Shown: positions 1-9,403, counted from the stretch's first letter. The stretch: DNA of 64,000 bases from Paenibacillus campinasensis (GCF_002272015.1 NZ_NPBY01000057.1:31600-95599), one strand, 5' to 3'. Numbers and translations: made by a program. The notes: generated by a model not told the origin, from the letters alone.

Positions 1-759
1 GGCTCTTTTTTCTCCGGCCTTCTCGGGATCGGCGGGGCCATTATCAACTTTCCCTTATTATTATATGTCCCGGAATGGTTCGGTTACCTGCCCTTCACCC
101 CGAAGGAGGTAGCTTCCATCAGCATGGTGCAGGTGTTCTTCGCCTCGCTCACAGGGATGTTGACGAACCGGATCCGTGCCAGACAGCGGGAATCGCTGGT
201 CCACACTAAACTGGTGTTCCATATGGGATCTGCCACTTTGGCCGGCAGCCTGATCGGCAGCTATGCATCGATGATGATGAGCAGCAGCCTCATCAATATC
301 ATATATGGCTTCCTTGCTGTCGTTGCGGCAGCGCTAATGATTGTTCCGATGCGGGCTTCTCTGGAGTCGCGGCGGGTGAACGAGGTGGAATACAATGCGT
401 ATCTCGCAGCGGGGATCGCCTTTGTCATCGGAGGCATAGCCGGTATCGTCGGTGCCGGCGGGGCGTTCATTCTCATCCCGGTCATGCTATCCATGCTGCG
501 GATTCCGACCCGGATCACGATTGCCTCCTCGCTGGCGATCGTATTTCTGTCAGCGGTCGGCGGCGTCATCGGCAAGCTTGCAGGCGGCGATATTCCCCTC
601 TGGCCGACCGTATTCGCGGTTGTCGGGAGCCTGCTCGGGGCGCCGGTTGGCATCCTGGTGAGCCGGAGGCTGAATGTGCGCGTATTGCGGTTTGCACTGG
701 CAGTTCTGATTGCAGCTACCGCCTTCAAAATATGGGTGGACATTCTGGGGGAAATATAG
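1..759 (+). CDS. TSUP (TauE/SafE) family permease, 5' truncated by the window
   Basis: This is the 3' part of a TSUP-family membrane permease; members export or import sulfur-containing anions such as sulfite or sulfoacetate. The frame is open from the first base, so the true start lies upstream. The visible 252 residues carry the two glycine-rich family segments, GLLGIGGA at the very beginning and GIVGAGGAFILIP near residue 146, with about six membrane helices. The Met at 124 lacks a ribosome site and is internal. The substrate cannot be read from the sequence. The next gene starts 57 bases downstream on the same strand. Confidence 0.85.
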   Translation, partial: GSFFSGLLGIGGAIINFPLLLYVPEWFGYLPFTPKEVASISMVQVFFASLTGMLTNRIRARQRESLVHTKLVFHMGSATLAGSLIGSYASMMMSSSLINIIYGFLAVVAAALMIVPMRASLESRRVNEVEYNAYLAAGIAFVIGGIAGIVGAGGAFILIPVMLSMLRIPTRITIASSLAIVFLSAVGGVIGKLAGGDIPLWPTVFAVVGSLLGAPVGILVSRRLNVRVLRFALAVLIAATAFKIWVDILGEI

Positions 760-816
760 GGTAAGAAGGCAAAGCTATTCATTTTATCGTCTAATCATTA
801 TCAGGAGGGATATGAG

Positions 817-1725
817 ATGAAGAAAAATCGACTGGGTACTTCGGGACTGATCGTATCGGAGATTGGACTTGGCTGCATGTCGCTTGGCACAGAGGAGGCT
901 CCCGCAATTCGCTTGATACATGAAGCGCTGGATCAGGGCGTGAACCTGCTGGACACCGCGGATCTGTATGATGCCGGACGCAATGAAGAGATCGTAGGCA
1001 AGGCGCTGGAAGGGCGCCGCCGCGAGGACATCATTCTGGCCACCAAGGTGGGCAATCGCCGGATTCCGGGGCAGGAGGGCTGGGTGTGGGACCCGTCGCC
1101 GGACTACATCAAAACGGCGGTTAAAGAGAGCCTGCGCCGCCTGCGTACGGACTATATCGACCTGTACCAGCTTCACGGCGGAACGATCGATGATCCGATC
1201 GATGAAACGATTGGCGCGTTCGAGGATCTGAAGCGCGAGGGATGGATTCGCGAGTATGGCATTTCTTCCATTCGGCCGAATGTGATCCGGGAATTCGTGA
1301 AACGTTCGAACATCGTCAGTGTTATGACACAGTATAGTCCGCTGGACCGCCGGCCGGAGGAAGAGGTACTGGATCTGCTGGAGCAGAGTGGTATCTCCGC
1401 TATCGCCCGGGGGCCGGTAGCTCAAGGCATTTTGTCTGGAAAAGGAGAGAGCAAGGCGGAGAAGGGTTATCTCGGCTATGATCGGGACGAGCTGCTTCGG
1501 ATCCTGGACCAGCTTAAACAGCTGGATGCTGACGTGGATCTGACTCACCTGGGCATTCGCTACGCGCTGGCTCAGGCAGCGGTAGCCTGCACGATTCCAG
1601 GCGCAAGCTCGGCGGGGCAGCTGGCACATAATCTGGAGGCAGGCAAGCGTGAGCCGTTGTCCCCGCAGGTCATTCAGCGCATTCAGGCGATCACTCGGGC
1701 CAACAAGTACGAGCTGCACCGCTAA
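817..1725 (+). CDS. Aldo/keto reductase
   Basis: A 302-residue NADPH-dependent oxidoreductase of the aldo/keto reductase superfamily, a cytoplasmic TIM-barrel enzyme reducing aldehydes or ketones. Visible family signatures are GLGCMSLGT near the N-terminus, the catalytic Asp/Tyr segment LLDTADLYDAGRNEE, the catalytic Lys in ATKVGNR, the His in YQLHGGTIDDP, and the C-terminal cofactor segment IPGASSAGQLAHNL. The ATG at 817 follows AGGAGGGATATGAG, a strong ribosome site. It resembles the YhdN/general-stress type of Bacillus in length and in the GRNEEIVGKAL segment, but its physiological substrate is unknown. Confidence 0.93.
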   Translation: MKKNRLGTSGLIVSEIGLGCMSLGTEEAPAIRLIHEALDQGVNLLDTADLYDAGRNEEIVGKALEGRRREDIILATKVGNRRIPGQEGWVWDPSPDYIKTAVKESLRRLRTDYIDLYQLHGGTIDDPIDETIGAFEDLKREGWIREYGISSIRPNVIREFVKRSNIVSVMTQYSPLDRRPEEEVLDLLEQSGISAIARGPVAQGILSGKGESKAEKGYLGYDRDELLRILDQLKQLDADVDLTHLGIRYALAQAAVACTIPGASSAGQLAHNLEAGKREPLSPQVIQRIQAITRANKYELHR

Positions 1726-1767
1726 ATAAACCACGCACAACATTAACAAGAAAGCAGGGCAGGAGTT

Positions 1768-3546
1768 ATGGGGGAAACAACGTTGAATTCTGCTGCGAAG
1801 AACAAACAACGGAGCGGATTGCTCCGCCGGTTTGTCGAATTTTACAGGCCGCATAAAAAGCTGTTCACGCTCGACTTTACCTGTGCGGTCGTTGCCGGCG
1901 TGCTGGAGCTGGCTTTCCCGCTGGCCGTGCAGTGGGTCGTTGATTCACTGCTGCCGTCGCGGGAGTGGGGCACGATTGCCGCAGCTGGCGCCGGGCTGCT
2001 GGCCCTATACCTCGTCTGCATGGGGCTGAACTTTGTGGTCAGCTACTTCGGCCACAAGCTCGGCATTAACATTGAAACAGATATGCGCCAGAAGGCGTTC
2101 AACCATGTGCAGCGCCAATCCTTTCGCTATTTTGACAACACGAAGACCGGGCATGTCATGTCTCGGATGACCAACGATCTGTTTGATATCGGGGAGCTGG
2201 CTCACCACGGGCCGGAGGATTTCTTTATTGCAATGATGACATTTGTGGGCGCCTTCGGCATTATGTGGACCGTCAACTGGGAGCTGGCGCTTATCACCTT
2301 TACGGTGGTGCCGTTTATCGTATGGCTGATCGTCATTTTCAATAAAAAGCTGCATAAGGCCAACAGCGAGATGTTCTCCAACATCGCCGATCTGAATGCC
2401 AGAGTGGAGGACACGATTTCCGGAATTCGCGTGGTGAAGTCGTTTGCTAACGAGGAGTTCGAAATCGAGCGTTTCCGTAAGAATAACGCAGCCTTCCGTT
2501 ATGCGAAGCTGAAATCGTACCTGGCCATGTCCTTCAGTGTGTCGGGCATGTACATGCTGACCCGGCTCATTTCGCTGATCGTCCTGATCAGCGGGGCCTG
2601 GTTTGCGTTTCAAGGCACGCTCTCGTACGGGGAGCTGGTTGCTTTTCTGCTGTATGTGAATATTTTTCTGAAACCCATTGATAAAATCAATGCGCTGATG
2701 GAAAGCTATCCGAAAGGGATGGCAGGCTTTAAACGCTTCTGCGATCTGCTGGACCGTGAGCCTGAAATCCGGGATCGCGAAGGGGCCCGAGCAGTTTCGG
2801 GCCTGCAAGGGAATATTGAGTTTCATCATGTCACCTTCGGCTATGAACCCGAGCGTCCGGTCTTGAGAAATTTGAATCTCCGGGTGAAGGCCGGGGAGAC
2901 GATTGCGCTTGTCGGCCCTTCGGGAGCCGGGAAATCGACGATTTGCAGCCTAATTCCTCGTTTCTACGATATCCAGGGCGGGGCGATTACGATTGACGGG
3001 CTGGATATTCGGGATATGACCCAGCAATCGCTGCGGTCGCATATCGGGGTCGTGCAGCAGGACGTGTTCCTCTTTGGCGGGACGATCAGGGAAAATATTG
3101 AATACGGCCGGCTCGGCGCGTCGGAGGCGGACATCATGGATGCCGTTAGGCGCGCACATCTGGAACAGCTGATTGAGTCTCTGCCCGAAGGGCTGGATAC
3201 CGTGATCGGTGAACGCGGATTGAAGCTGTCCGGAGGGCAGCGGCAGCGGCTGGCAATTGCCCGCATGTTCCTCAAAAATCCGCCGATACTCATTCTCGAT
3301 GAAGCCACGTCTGCCCTCGATACGGAGACGGAAGCGATCATCCAGCAGTCGCTGGAGGAGCTGGCTGTCAATCGGACGACACTGGTCATTGCCCATCGGC
3401 TGGCAACCATCCGCGGGGCGGACCGAATTCTGGTCGTTACGGACGAAGGCATCGCAGAGGAAGGCAAGCATGAGGAGCTGCTTCAGAAGAACGGCGCTTA
3501 CGCAAGACTGCACCGCGCCCAGTTCGGGTCTGAGGCGGTTCGGTAA
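1768..3546 (+). CDS. ABC exporter half-transporter (fused membrane and ATPase domains)
   Basis: A 592-residue ABC exporter of the MsbA/LmrA/YfiB-like type that works as a homodimer or a heterodimer in the cytoplasmic membrane. Residues 1-310 hold the six-helix transmembrane domain; the ATPase domain follows with Walker A GPSGAGKST (about residue 385), Q-loop QQDVFLFGG, signature LSGGQRQR (about 487), Walker B ILILDEATSALD and the switch histidine in IAHRLAT. All ATPase motifs are canonical, so this half is probably catalytically competent. The start ATG follows GCAGGGCAGGAGTT. No partner half-transporter lies next to it. The substrate (drug or lipid) is unknown. Confidence 0.92.
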   Translation: MGETTLNSAAKNKQRSGLLRRFVEFYRPHKKLFTLDFTCAVVAGVLELAFPLAVQWVVDSLLPSREWGTIAAAGAGLLALYLVCMGLNFVVSYFGHKLGINIETDMRQKAFNHVQRQSFRYFDNTKTGHVMSRMTNDLFDIGELAHHGPEDFFIAMMTFVGAFGIMWTVNWELALITFTVVPFIVWLIVIFNKKLHKANSEMFSNIADLNARVEDTISGIRVVKSFANEEFEIERFRKNNAAFRYAKLKSYLAMSFSVSGMYMLTRLISLIVLISGAWFAFQGTLSYGELVAFLLYVNIFLKPIDKINALMESYPKGMAGFKRFCDLLDREPEIRDREGARAVSGLQGNIEFHHVTFGYEPERPVLRNLNLRVKAGETIALVGPSGAGKSTICSLIPRFYDIQGGAITIDGLDIRDMTQQSLRSHIGVVQQDVFLFGGTIRENIEYGRLGASEADIMDAVRRAHLEQLIESLPEGLDTVIGERGLKLSGGQRQRLAIARMFLKNPPILILDEATSALDTETEAIIQQSLEELAVNRTTLVIAHRLATIRGADRILVVTDEGIAEEGKHEELLQKNGAYARLHRAQFGSEAVR

Positions 3547-3890
3547 TGGGATGAATTAGGTGAGAACATGAATGATTGATTCACTGAATGCTTCATGGCA
3601 TGAAAAGTCATGTCATAGAAGGATTGCTCCATCTCACTCCAGGATGGCATCATCCTTGGTTATATATACCGCTGCGCCCGCATCCCGTTGCCGGATGACG
3701 GGCGCTGTTCATAACCTGGCCTTTGCGATGGGTCCCCCTCATTCCCCGAGAGCGGCATACATTGCGGGAGTCAGCACGGATTTCTGTTAGGAGTCTTTTT
3801 CACAGGAAAAACTTTTTATTAGGGTGGATCGTTACCATGAAGAGAGCCGATGAGAGGCATCGTTTATATGGAAGGCTGAAAGGGAGTAGC
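3547..3890. other. Intergenic stretch without a convincing gene; GC-rich hairpin
   Basis: These 344 bases separate the ABC exporter from the five-gene ABC/sigma cassette. A 72-codon frame at 3572-3790 has no ribosome site or recognisable protein. At 3674-3705 there is a strong imperfect hairpin (GCGCCCG CATCC, loop, GGATG, one bulged A, CGGGCGC) without a following T-run, so it is not a standard terminator. The promoter of the downstream operon probably lies near 3795-3830 but no clear consensus is visible. Confidence 0.5.
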
Positions 3891-4763
3891 ATGATCACGA
3901 TTGAACATTTGTCCAAAACGTACCGCAAAGGTGTATGGGCATTGCTGGATATTTCATTACAACTGAATAAAGGGATGACCGGGCTGCTAGGCCCGAACGG
4001 AGCTGGCAAGACCACGCTAATGCGAATTCTGGCCACGCTTCAGGAGCCGACCTCGGGACAGGTGTCCGTCAACGGCATTCCGCTGAGTCGTTCCGAGGAA
4101 ATACGGAGTATGATCGGCTATTTGCCGCAGCAGTTCCGGATTTATCCCCAGGTGACCGGCAGGGACTTCCTCGATTACGTGGCGACGATGAAAGGGATGA
4201 AGGATGCCAGCCGTCGCCGGAAGGAAATATCGGAGCTGCTGGACCTGGTGAATATGCAGGATAAGGCGGACAAGAAGGTGCGGACTTATTCCAGCGGCAT
4301 GAAGCAGCGGATCGGCATCGCCCAGGCACTGCTCGGTGGTCCGGAAATTCTGATCGTGGATGAGCCGACGGCGGGGCTCGATCCGCAGGAACGGGTGCGC
4401 TTTCGCAACATGCTGACCCGGTTCAGCATAAACCGGACGGTGCTGCTGTCTACCCATATCGTGGCTGATATCGAGAGCAACTGCCGGCGAATCGCGGTTA
4501 TGGACAAGGGGAGGCTTGTGATGACGGGCAGTCTGGAAGAGCTGCAGCAGCGGGGTGCAGGGCTAATCTGGGAAGCGGTGCTGGACCAGCGGATGTTCGC
4601 GCAGGCCGATCCGAGGTTGATCATCTCCTCCAAAGCGACAGCCGAAGGCATGCTCTGCCGCATGATTGCCCCGGAGCGGCCGCTTCCGGATGCGGTTCCG
4701 GTTCCTGATCCGTCCCTGGAGGAAGGATATCTGGCTTTGCTGCGGGGGGCTGCCTATGCATAG
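3891..4763 (+). CDS. ABC transporter ATP-binding protein
   Basis: A 290-residue stand-alone ABC ATPase of the ABC-2/CcmA type. Walker A GPNGAGKT is at residues 34-41, then Q-loop GYLPQQFRIYPQ, signature YSSGMKQR, Walker B LIVDEPTAGLDP and switch LLSTHIV. The start at 3891 is chosen because GAAAGGGAGTAGC precedes that ATG and the protein then begins MITIEHLSKTY like its family; the frame is open further upstream but without a ribosome site. Its last 8 bases overlap the permease gene, so the two proteins surely form one transporter. It is the first gene of a five-gene operon that also contains an ECF sigma factor. Confidence 0.92.
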   Translation: MITIEHLSKTYRKGVWALLDISLQLNKGMTGLLGPNGAGKTTLMRILATLQEPTSGQVSVNGIPLSRSEEIRSMIGYLPQQFRIYPQVTGRDFLDYVATMKGMKDASRRRKEISELLDLVNMQDKADKKVRTYSSGMKQRIGIAQALLGGPEILIVDEPTAGLDPQERVRFRNMLTRFSINRTVLLSTHIVADIESNCRRIAVMDKGRLVMTGSLEELQQRGAGLIWEAVLDQRMFAQADPRLIISSKATAEGMLCRMIAPERPLPDAVPVPDPSLEEGYLALLRGAAYA

Positions 4764-6966
4764 ATGGCTGAGACATTGCCTGCTGGAGTTCAGGCTGCTC
4801 CTAGGAAATCCGCTGTTTGCCGCGCTGCCGATCGTATATGGCGTCATCTATTTGATTACGTTGAAAGCCGGCATGACCGACGAAATCAACACGATATACA
4901 GGTTGACAATTATTTATCATAGCATTGGTCATATGCTGTCTCTTGGTGTGGCGATGCTTGTCGGAATTTTATTAATACGGAGGGATGTAAGGCGGCCAGC
5001 CTTCGAATGGTACCGGAGCCTCCCGCTCTCTTATGAGCTGCAGCTGTCTGCCAAATATGCTGTCGGCATGCTGTATTTATCATTCTTCACGTTGAGTACG
5101 GCTGTCATCTTTTATGTCATCTCGGTCGGTTCCGGTATTCCGGGGCATATCGCTTATGATAGAACGATGGACTTTGCCGTTCAATATGAGGTGTCCTATC
5201 TGGTAACGCTGGCACTGGCGATGCTGCTTGGTGTATCGATACCGAATCGCGTCGTGTATTTGATCGGTTTTTGTGCGTGGATGTTTGGCACACTGTTTAT
5301 GGATATTTTTCTGATTAGCAGTTCGGGGCTATGGTTTTTACAGACCTTCCACCTCAGTCAATTTTTCATAGAGGGAAGGCTCCTGGAATTCGAAAACTGG
5401 GGATATGATCTGCTGCGGCCGGAGATGCTGCTGTCGAGAATGTTTGTTCTGGCATTCACCCTACTGTTGCTGTCGGTTGTCATCCTGATCCTGAACCGTC
5501 TGCGTCCGACGATGAACGTTCGGCGAAGCTGGCTGGTCGTCATCGTCTGCGGGGTACTGGCTGTGGTAGCCTTCGTTCCCTATGGGGCTATGTGGCAGGA
5601 TCGCTATGCGGAGCGGGAGCGATATACGCTTGGTGTGGATGTCCCAACCACGGATGAGGTGATCTGGGATAACAGAAACCCTGAGGCGGTCGGGTTCTTC
5701 TCCATCCCTTCGTATGATATCGAGCTCAGGCGGCTGTCCGATGATACGCTGAATGCGAAGGTGACGTTGACCGTGCCTGCGGAGGCTTGGGAGGGAAGCC
5801 GTTATGTTCCGTTGACGTTAAACCGAAATCTTGAAATCCAGGAAGTCCGGGTTCAGGGCAAGGAGGCTTTCTTCAGAAGAACGGGGGAGCATATTTCGTT
5901 AGCTCTGCCTGCCGGTGTTCAAGGAGATCTATCGATTGAGATCAGGTACAGCGGTAAGTTTCTATATAATCCGGTCCTTTCGCCATCACGGTCGATGTTC
6001 AGTCAGGGAACGGAAGTGAATCTGCCAAACTATGCCGCCTGGTATCCGTTGCCCGGACACCAGCCAATCTATATTGCCTATGGCCCGAATGACGTTAACT
6101 TCGGTGCTGTGTACACAACAGCTGGATTGTTATATCCGGACAGCCAAGTGGAATTGACACTGCAAGGCTATTCTGTCCCGGTGTATACGGGGCTGAAGGA
6201 AATGAGCAGACAGCCGGGGCTCCAGACGTATTCGGGGAATACGAGAAATGGTGTTTACTTGTTAGCTGGCGCCGACTGGATGGAGATGAAGATCGACGAT
6301 TTGCCGGTTACTTTAGTTACAACACCGTATAGATACAATGATGCCCGGCCTTATCTGAAGATGTTCAAGCAGAAGTATGATTATTTTTCCAGCTGGATTC
6401 CAGAGTTGAGATACGATATCGACACGATCGTGTTAGTGGATCATAACCCGATTGCCTATACTAATTATTCCGTTGTCAATCAAATGATTCTATCCCCCAG
6501 AGATTACATGTCTTATGCAAAAAGCCACCTCCCGGCAGACTGGATGAGCAACTGGCTGTTCGGTGATCGGCTTCTGTATTACCCTGATTGGCCTGAGGGG
6601 GATGTCATCCTCAAAATAAGAAGCTTGTTCTGGTACATGTACTACCGGGAAGTGGAAGGCTTAACCGATGAGGATTTGAAGAGGGGCTATTTCGGGACGA
6701 CGGTGCTACTGGATGAGCTGTTCTATAGTGATGAGGAATACCACCCCAACCAGGTCGGGTTGGAGATACTCAAGATGGTATCGAAGGCGGTTGATGAAGG
6801 CCGCGGCGATCAAGTAAAACGTTTATTGGTATATTTCTACGAGCAGGAAGAGCTGTTATCGGACCTGAACGGTTATCTGAATGGTTATTCGGGGCCGGAG
6901 CAGCCGATCATTCCGTACAGCGAGTGGCTGCGTCAATGGGAGCTCGTTGTAGAGGATGGAGCATGA
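4756..6966 (+). CDS. ABC permease fused to an M1-aminopeptidase-like ectodomain lacking HEXXH
   Basis: A 736-residue membrane protein. The N-terminal 300 residues contain about seven hydrophobic segments, as in ABC-2 permeases. The following 430 residues are predicted outside the membrane and begin with a beta-rich part (AKVTLTVPAEAW..., LSIEIRYSGKF, YAAWYPLPG) like the N-terminal domain of M1 aminopeptidases, followed by a helical part. No HEXXH zinc motif is present where M1 enzymes have it (the region around MILSPRDYM to WLFGDRLLYY), so it is probably non-catalytic. The ATG at 4756 overlaps the ATPase gene by 8 bases, indicating translational coupling. Function inferred only as the membrane partner of the upstream ATPase; the ectodomain could sense or bind peptides. 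Confidence 0.8.
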   Translation: MHRWLRHCLLEFRLLLGNPLFAALPIVYGVIYLITLKAGMTDEINTIYRLTIIYHSIGHMLSLGVAMLVGILLIRRDVRRPAFEWYRSLPLSYELQLSAKYAVGMLYLSFFTLSTAVIFYVISVGSGIPGHIAYDRTMDFAVQYEVSYLVTLALAMLLGVSIPNRVVYLIGFCAWMFGTLFMDIFLISSSGLWFLQTFHLSQFFIEGRLLEFENWGYDLLRPEMLLSRMFVLAFTLLLLSVVILILNRLRPTMNVRRSWLVVIVCGVLAVVAFVPYGAMWQDRYAERERYTLGVDVPTTDEVIWDNRNPEAVGFFSIPSYDIELRRLSDDTLNAKVTLTVPAEAWEGSRYVPLTLNRNLEIQEVRVQGKEAFFRRTGEHISLALPAGVQGDLSIEIRYSGKFLYNPVLSPSRSMFSQGTEVNLPNYAAWYPLPGHQPIYIAYGPNDVNFGAVYTTAGLLYPDSQVELTLQGYSVPVYTGLKEMSRQPGLQTYSGNTRNGVYLLAGADWMEMKIDDLPVTLVTTPYRYNDARPYLKMFKQKYDYFSSWIPELRYDIDTIVLVDHNPIAYTNYSVVNQMILSPRDYMSYAKSHLPADWMSNWLFGDRLLYYPDWPEGDVILKIRSLFWYMYYREVEGLTDEDLKRGYFGTTVLLDELFYSDEEYHPNQVGLEILKMVSKAVDEGRGDQVKRLLVYFYEQEELLSDLNGYLNGYSGPEQPIIPYSEWLRQWELVVEDGA

Positions 6967-7000
6967 ACGGCATCTGCACAAATAGAAGGGTGGGGAGCAC

Positions 7001-7690
7001 ATGATTTCCGATCAGCAGTTGTCAGAACGAATGGCAGCCGGTGACCAGGAGGCTTTCGAGATGCTGGTAACAAGATACCATGGACCGCTGCTCAGCTATA
7101 CGTCCAGACAGCTTGCGGATCGGCAGAAGGCGCAGGATATTGTTCAGGAAACCTTTATCCGCCTGATCCGCCATCTGAGGCAGCATGGCGCTTTGGAGCA
7201 TGTCCGCCCTTGGTTGTACCGCGTTGCGCTGAATATGTGCAAGGATTATTGGAAGAGTGCGGCTTACCGGACGGAGGGGCTTGCAGGAGAAGAGTTGCCC
7301 GAGACAACCGATCCCTCGCCCGGAGCAGAAGAACTGATGGAGAGGCGGGAGACGTCGAGAGAGATTGCTCAATACTTGGAGACACTGCCGGAAGTGCAGC
7401 AGGAGATCATCTCCCTGCGATTCTTTCACGAGCTGAAGCTGCAGGAGATTGCGGATATGGTCCAGCTGCCGCTGAGCACGGTAAAGACCCATCTGTACAA
7501 CGGATTGAGGAAGCTGAAAAAAACTATGTCATCCGCGCCTGACCTGGTGTCAGGTAATCACAGGACGGGCGGAAGTCCGCCTGCTCTTGAACAAAGCAGT
7601 GATCGTGGTTCAGGGCCTGGCCAAGAAACCGACCAGAAACAGAAAGCTACAGAAAGAGAGGTGTTCGTCCATGGATCGTCCAACCGATAA
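7001..7690 (+). CDS. ECF-type RNA polymerase sigma factor
   Basis: A 229-residue sigma-70 family factor of the extracytoplasmic-function group, directing RNA polymerase to alternative promoters. Region 2 is visible at residues 15-85 (EAFEMLVTRYHGPLL, AQDIVQETFIRLIRH, PWLYRVALNMCKDYW) and region 4 at about 115-165 (LPEVQQEIISLRFFHELKL, LPLSTVKTHLYNGLRKLKK). About 60 extra, low-complexity residues follow region 4, more than in typical members. The start follows GGGTGGGGAGCAC. The gene end overlaps the next gene by 20 bases. Lying between two ABC modules, it probably controls its own operon and is held by the neighbouring membrane protein, which is inference. Confidence 0.93.
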   Translation: MISDQQLSERMAAGDQEAFEMLVTRYHGPLLSYTSRQLADRQKAQDIVQETFIRLIRHLRQHGALEHVRPWLYRVALNMCKDYWKSAAYRTEGLAGEELPETTDPSPGAEELMERRETSREIAQYLETLPEVQQEIISLRFFHELKLQEIADMVQLPLSTVKTHLYNGLRKLKKTMSSAPDLVSGNHRTGGSPPALEQSSDRGSGPGQETDQKQKATEREVFVHGSSNR

Positions 7691-8513
7691 CGAATTGAGA
7701 AGTCTGGAAGCCGAGATGCGCGGCCCGCTGAGAAGGGCGCTTCTTCCGCCGCCTTCTGAGGGGGAGACGCAGCAGTTGATTGCTGCGCTGCAAGGCGAGT
7801 TCGATCTGTTGAAGATCGAGCCGCAGTCGCCCAAGCTGGACTTTAATCCGCAGGTGGAGCCGCCGTCGCTGAAGCAGATTTTGCGCAGCCAGCTTCGTCT
7901 GAATCAACGTTCGATATTGCTGGCAGGCGGAGCGGTATTTTTCATGTTGGTGCTGTTGATCAATCCGGAGTACCCTCTCGATGATTTAGGCGGGTTGCCC
8001 GGGGGGATCTTCCCGCTGATCACGCCATTGCTGCTCATTGTGTCGATGCTGTTTAGCAGCCGCACATGGGATAAAGGAATGAGAGCGATTGAGACGATCA
8101 CGCCGTATCCGCCGGCGCTTGTACTTTACACCCGCCTGCTTCTGGTGACGGGCATCGTGGTAGGGATGGCTTTTGTCAGCTCGCTCATATTGGAGATCCG
8201 TGCGCTCCGGGTGGAGTCCTCGTATTTTAATTTCGGGCCGTTCACGATGGAATGGATGGGCGTGCTGCTGGTGACCGGCGGGGTAGCCATGTATATGCTG
8301 TTCCGCAAAGGCATGATCGCTTCGCTCATTTCCGCCCTGCTTGTGTATGCATTGTGGATTGTGCTTCAGACTTCACTGCTCGATTACGGTATTACGACGA
8401 ATAAAAAGATGGCGGCGGATTTCTCGATGCTGCTAATCGGCTTGGGATTGGTCATATCCTCATATGGCCGCAGCCGCAAGCTAAAGAGCACCTGGAGAGC
8501 GCAGCATGATTGA
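7671..8513 (+). CDS. Six-helix membrane protein, candidate anti-sigma factor or ABC permease
   Basis: A 280-residue protein with a soluble N-terminal 85 residues followed by six predicted membrane helices (for example ILLAGGAVFFMLVLLI, LYTRLLLVTGIVVGMAFV, SLISALLVYALWIVL). I do not recognise a named domain, and there is no zinc anti-sigma HxxxCxxC motif. The ATG at 7671 is chosen because AGAGAGGTG precedes it; it overlaps the sigma gene by 20 bases, the usual arrangement for an anti-sigma partner. The 8-base overlap with the following ABC ATPase equally suggests a permease role. Both roles are inference. Confidence 0.7.
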   Translation: MDRPTDNELRSLEAEMRGPLRRALLPPPSEGETQQLIAALQGEFDLLKIEPQSPKLDFNPQVEPPSLKQILRSQLRLNQRSILLAGGAVFFMLVLLINPEYPLDDLGGLPGGIFPLITPLLLIVSMLFSSRTWDKGMRAIETITPYPPALVLYTRLLLVTGIVVGMAFVSSLILEIRALRVESSYFNFGPFTMEWMGVLLVTGGVAMYMLFRKGMIASLISALLVYALWIVLQTSLLDYGITTNKKMAADFSMLLIGLGLVISSYGRSRKLKSTWRAQHD

Positions 8514-9363
8514 ACTTAGCGGGATAGAGCGCCAGGCCGGCACGTACCGGCTGGAAATCGAGCAGGCAAGGCTGACGAGGGGCTTGAACCTGATCGTGGG
8601 AGCGAACGGGGCAGGCAAAACGACATTGATTGAATTATTGACCACGCTGCAGGCGCCGGATCGGGGGCAGATTCTGTACAGCGGCCGGGAGGCGTCGGAT
8701 CATCTGCCCTTGATATGCAGTCAGATCGGGTATGTACCGGCAGAGATTGAGCTGTACGGGGAGATGAAGGTGGTCCGGCTGCTGAAATATATGGCGGAGC
8801 TGAAGGGGGTATATCACTCGGATGCGATTGACCGTCTGATGCATGAGTTTCGGCTGGAGCCGTTTAAGCGCAGTAAAATCAAGCATCTGTCCCAGGGTGT
8901 GCAGCGCCGGATCGCTGTGGTGCAGGCGCTGCTGGCCTCGCCGCTGTTCCTGTTCCTGGATGAACCGCTCAACGGGATGGATGCGGAGGAACGCAAATTT
9001 CTGATCACGTATCTCACGCAGTATGCGAGAACGCGAATGGTCGTTGTGGCCGCCCACGAGCTGAATGAGTGGGAGGATGCGGCGGATCATATCATCTGGA
9101 TTCACCGCGGGCGCATCCGGTATAACGGATCGCCGGAGAACTGGAAGCTGGGCGTGTCTTCCCGTGTATGGGAAGGGGAGGTTCTGCTGGATCAGTTTGA
9201 GAACATTCCGCAGGAGAAGCTCATTCATTTTCGAATGAAGGAACATACGATGCGGGTCCGGATGATGGGGATGCAGCCGCCCCTGCCGGGGTTCAAGGAG
9301 ATGGAACCGACGCTGGAAGATACCTTTTTTCTTCATATGGATGCGTTGGCTCGTCGGGGGTAA
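8506..9363 (+). CDS. ABC transporter ATP-binding protein
   Basis: A 285-residue ABC ATPase and last gene of the five-gene cassette. Walker A GANGAGKTT is near residue 33, Q-loop GYVPAEIELYGE follows, then a divergent signature LSQGVQRR in place of LSGGQ, Walker B LFLFLDEPLNGMD and switch VAAHELNEWEDA. The signature retains the final-Gly position but not the canonical serine-glycine pair. The start overlaps the preceding membrane-protein gene by 8 bases. A strong bidirectional terminator follows at 9404-9456. It most likely energises the membrane protein encoded just upstream. Confidence 0.9.
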   Translation: MIELSGIERQAGTYRLEIEQARLTRGLNLIVGANGAGKTTLIELLTTLQAPDRGQILYSGREASDHLPLICSQIGYVPAEIELYGEMKVVRLLKYMAELKGVYHSDAIDRLMHEFRLEPFKRSKIKHLSQGVQRRIAVVQALLASPLFLFLDEPLNGMDAEERKFLITYLTQYARTRMVVVAAHELNEWEDAADHIIWIHRGRIRYNGSPENWKLGVSSRVWEGEVLLDQFENIPQEKLIHFRMKEHTMRVRMMGMQPPLPGFKEMEPTLEDTFFLHMDALARRG

Positions 9364-9403
9364 GCTAGGGGCCCCTGGTCAAAATTGAAGATTTATAGCA
9401 AGA

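Noticed and set aside
784..1854. Long minus-strand frame (356 codons) opposite the aldo/keto reductase
   Set aside because: It mirrors a well-supported plus-strand gene, has no ribosome site, and its translation is Arg/His/Gln-rich without domains.
3572..3790. 72-codon plus-strand frame in the gap before the ABC/sigma cassette
   Set aside because: No ribosome site, no hydrophobic or domain pattern, and it runs through a strong hairpin.
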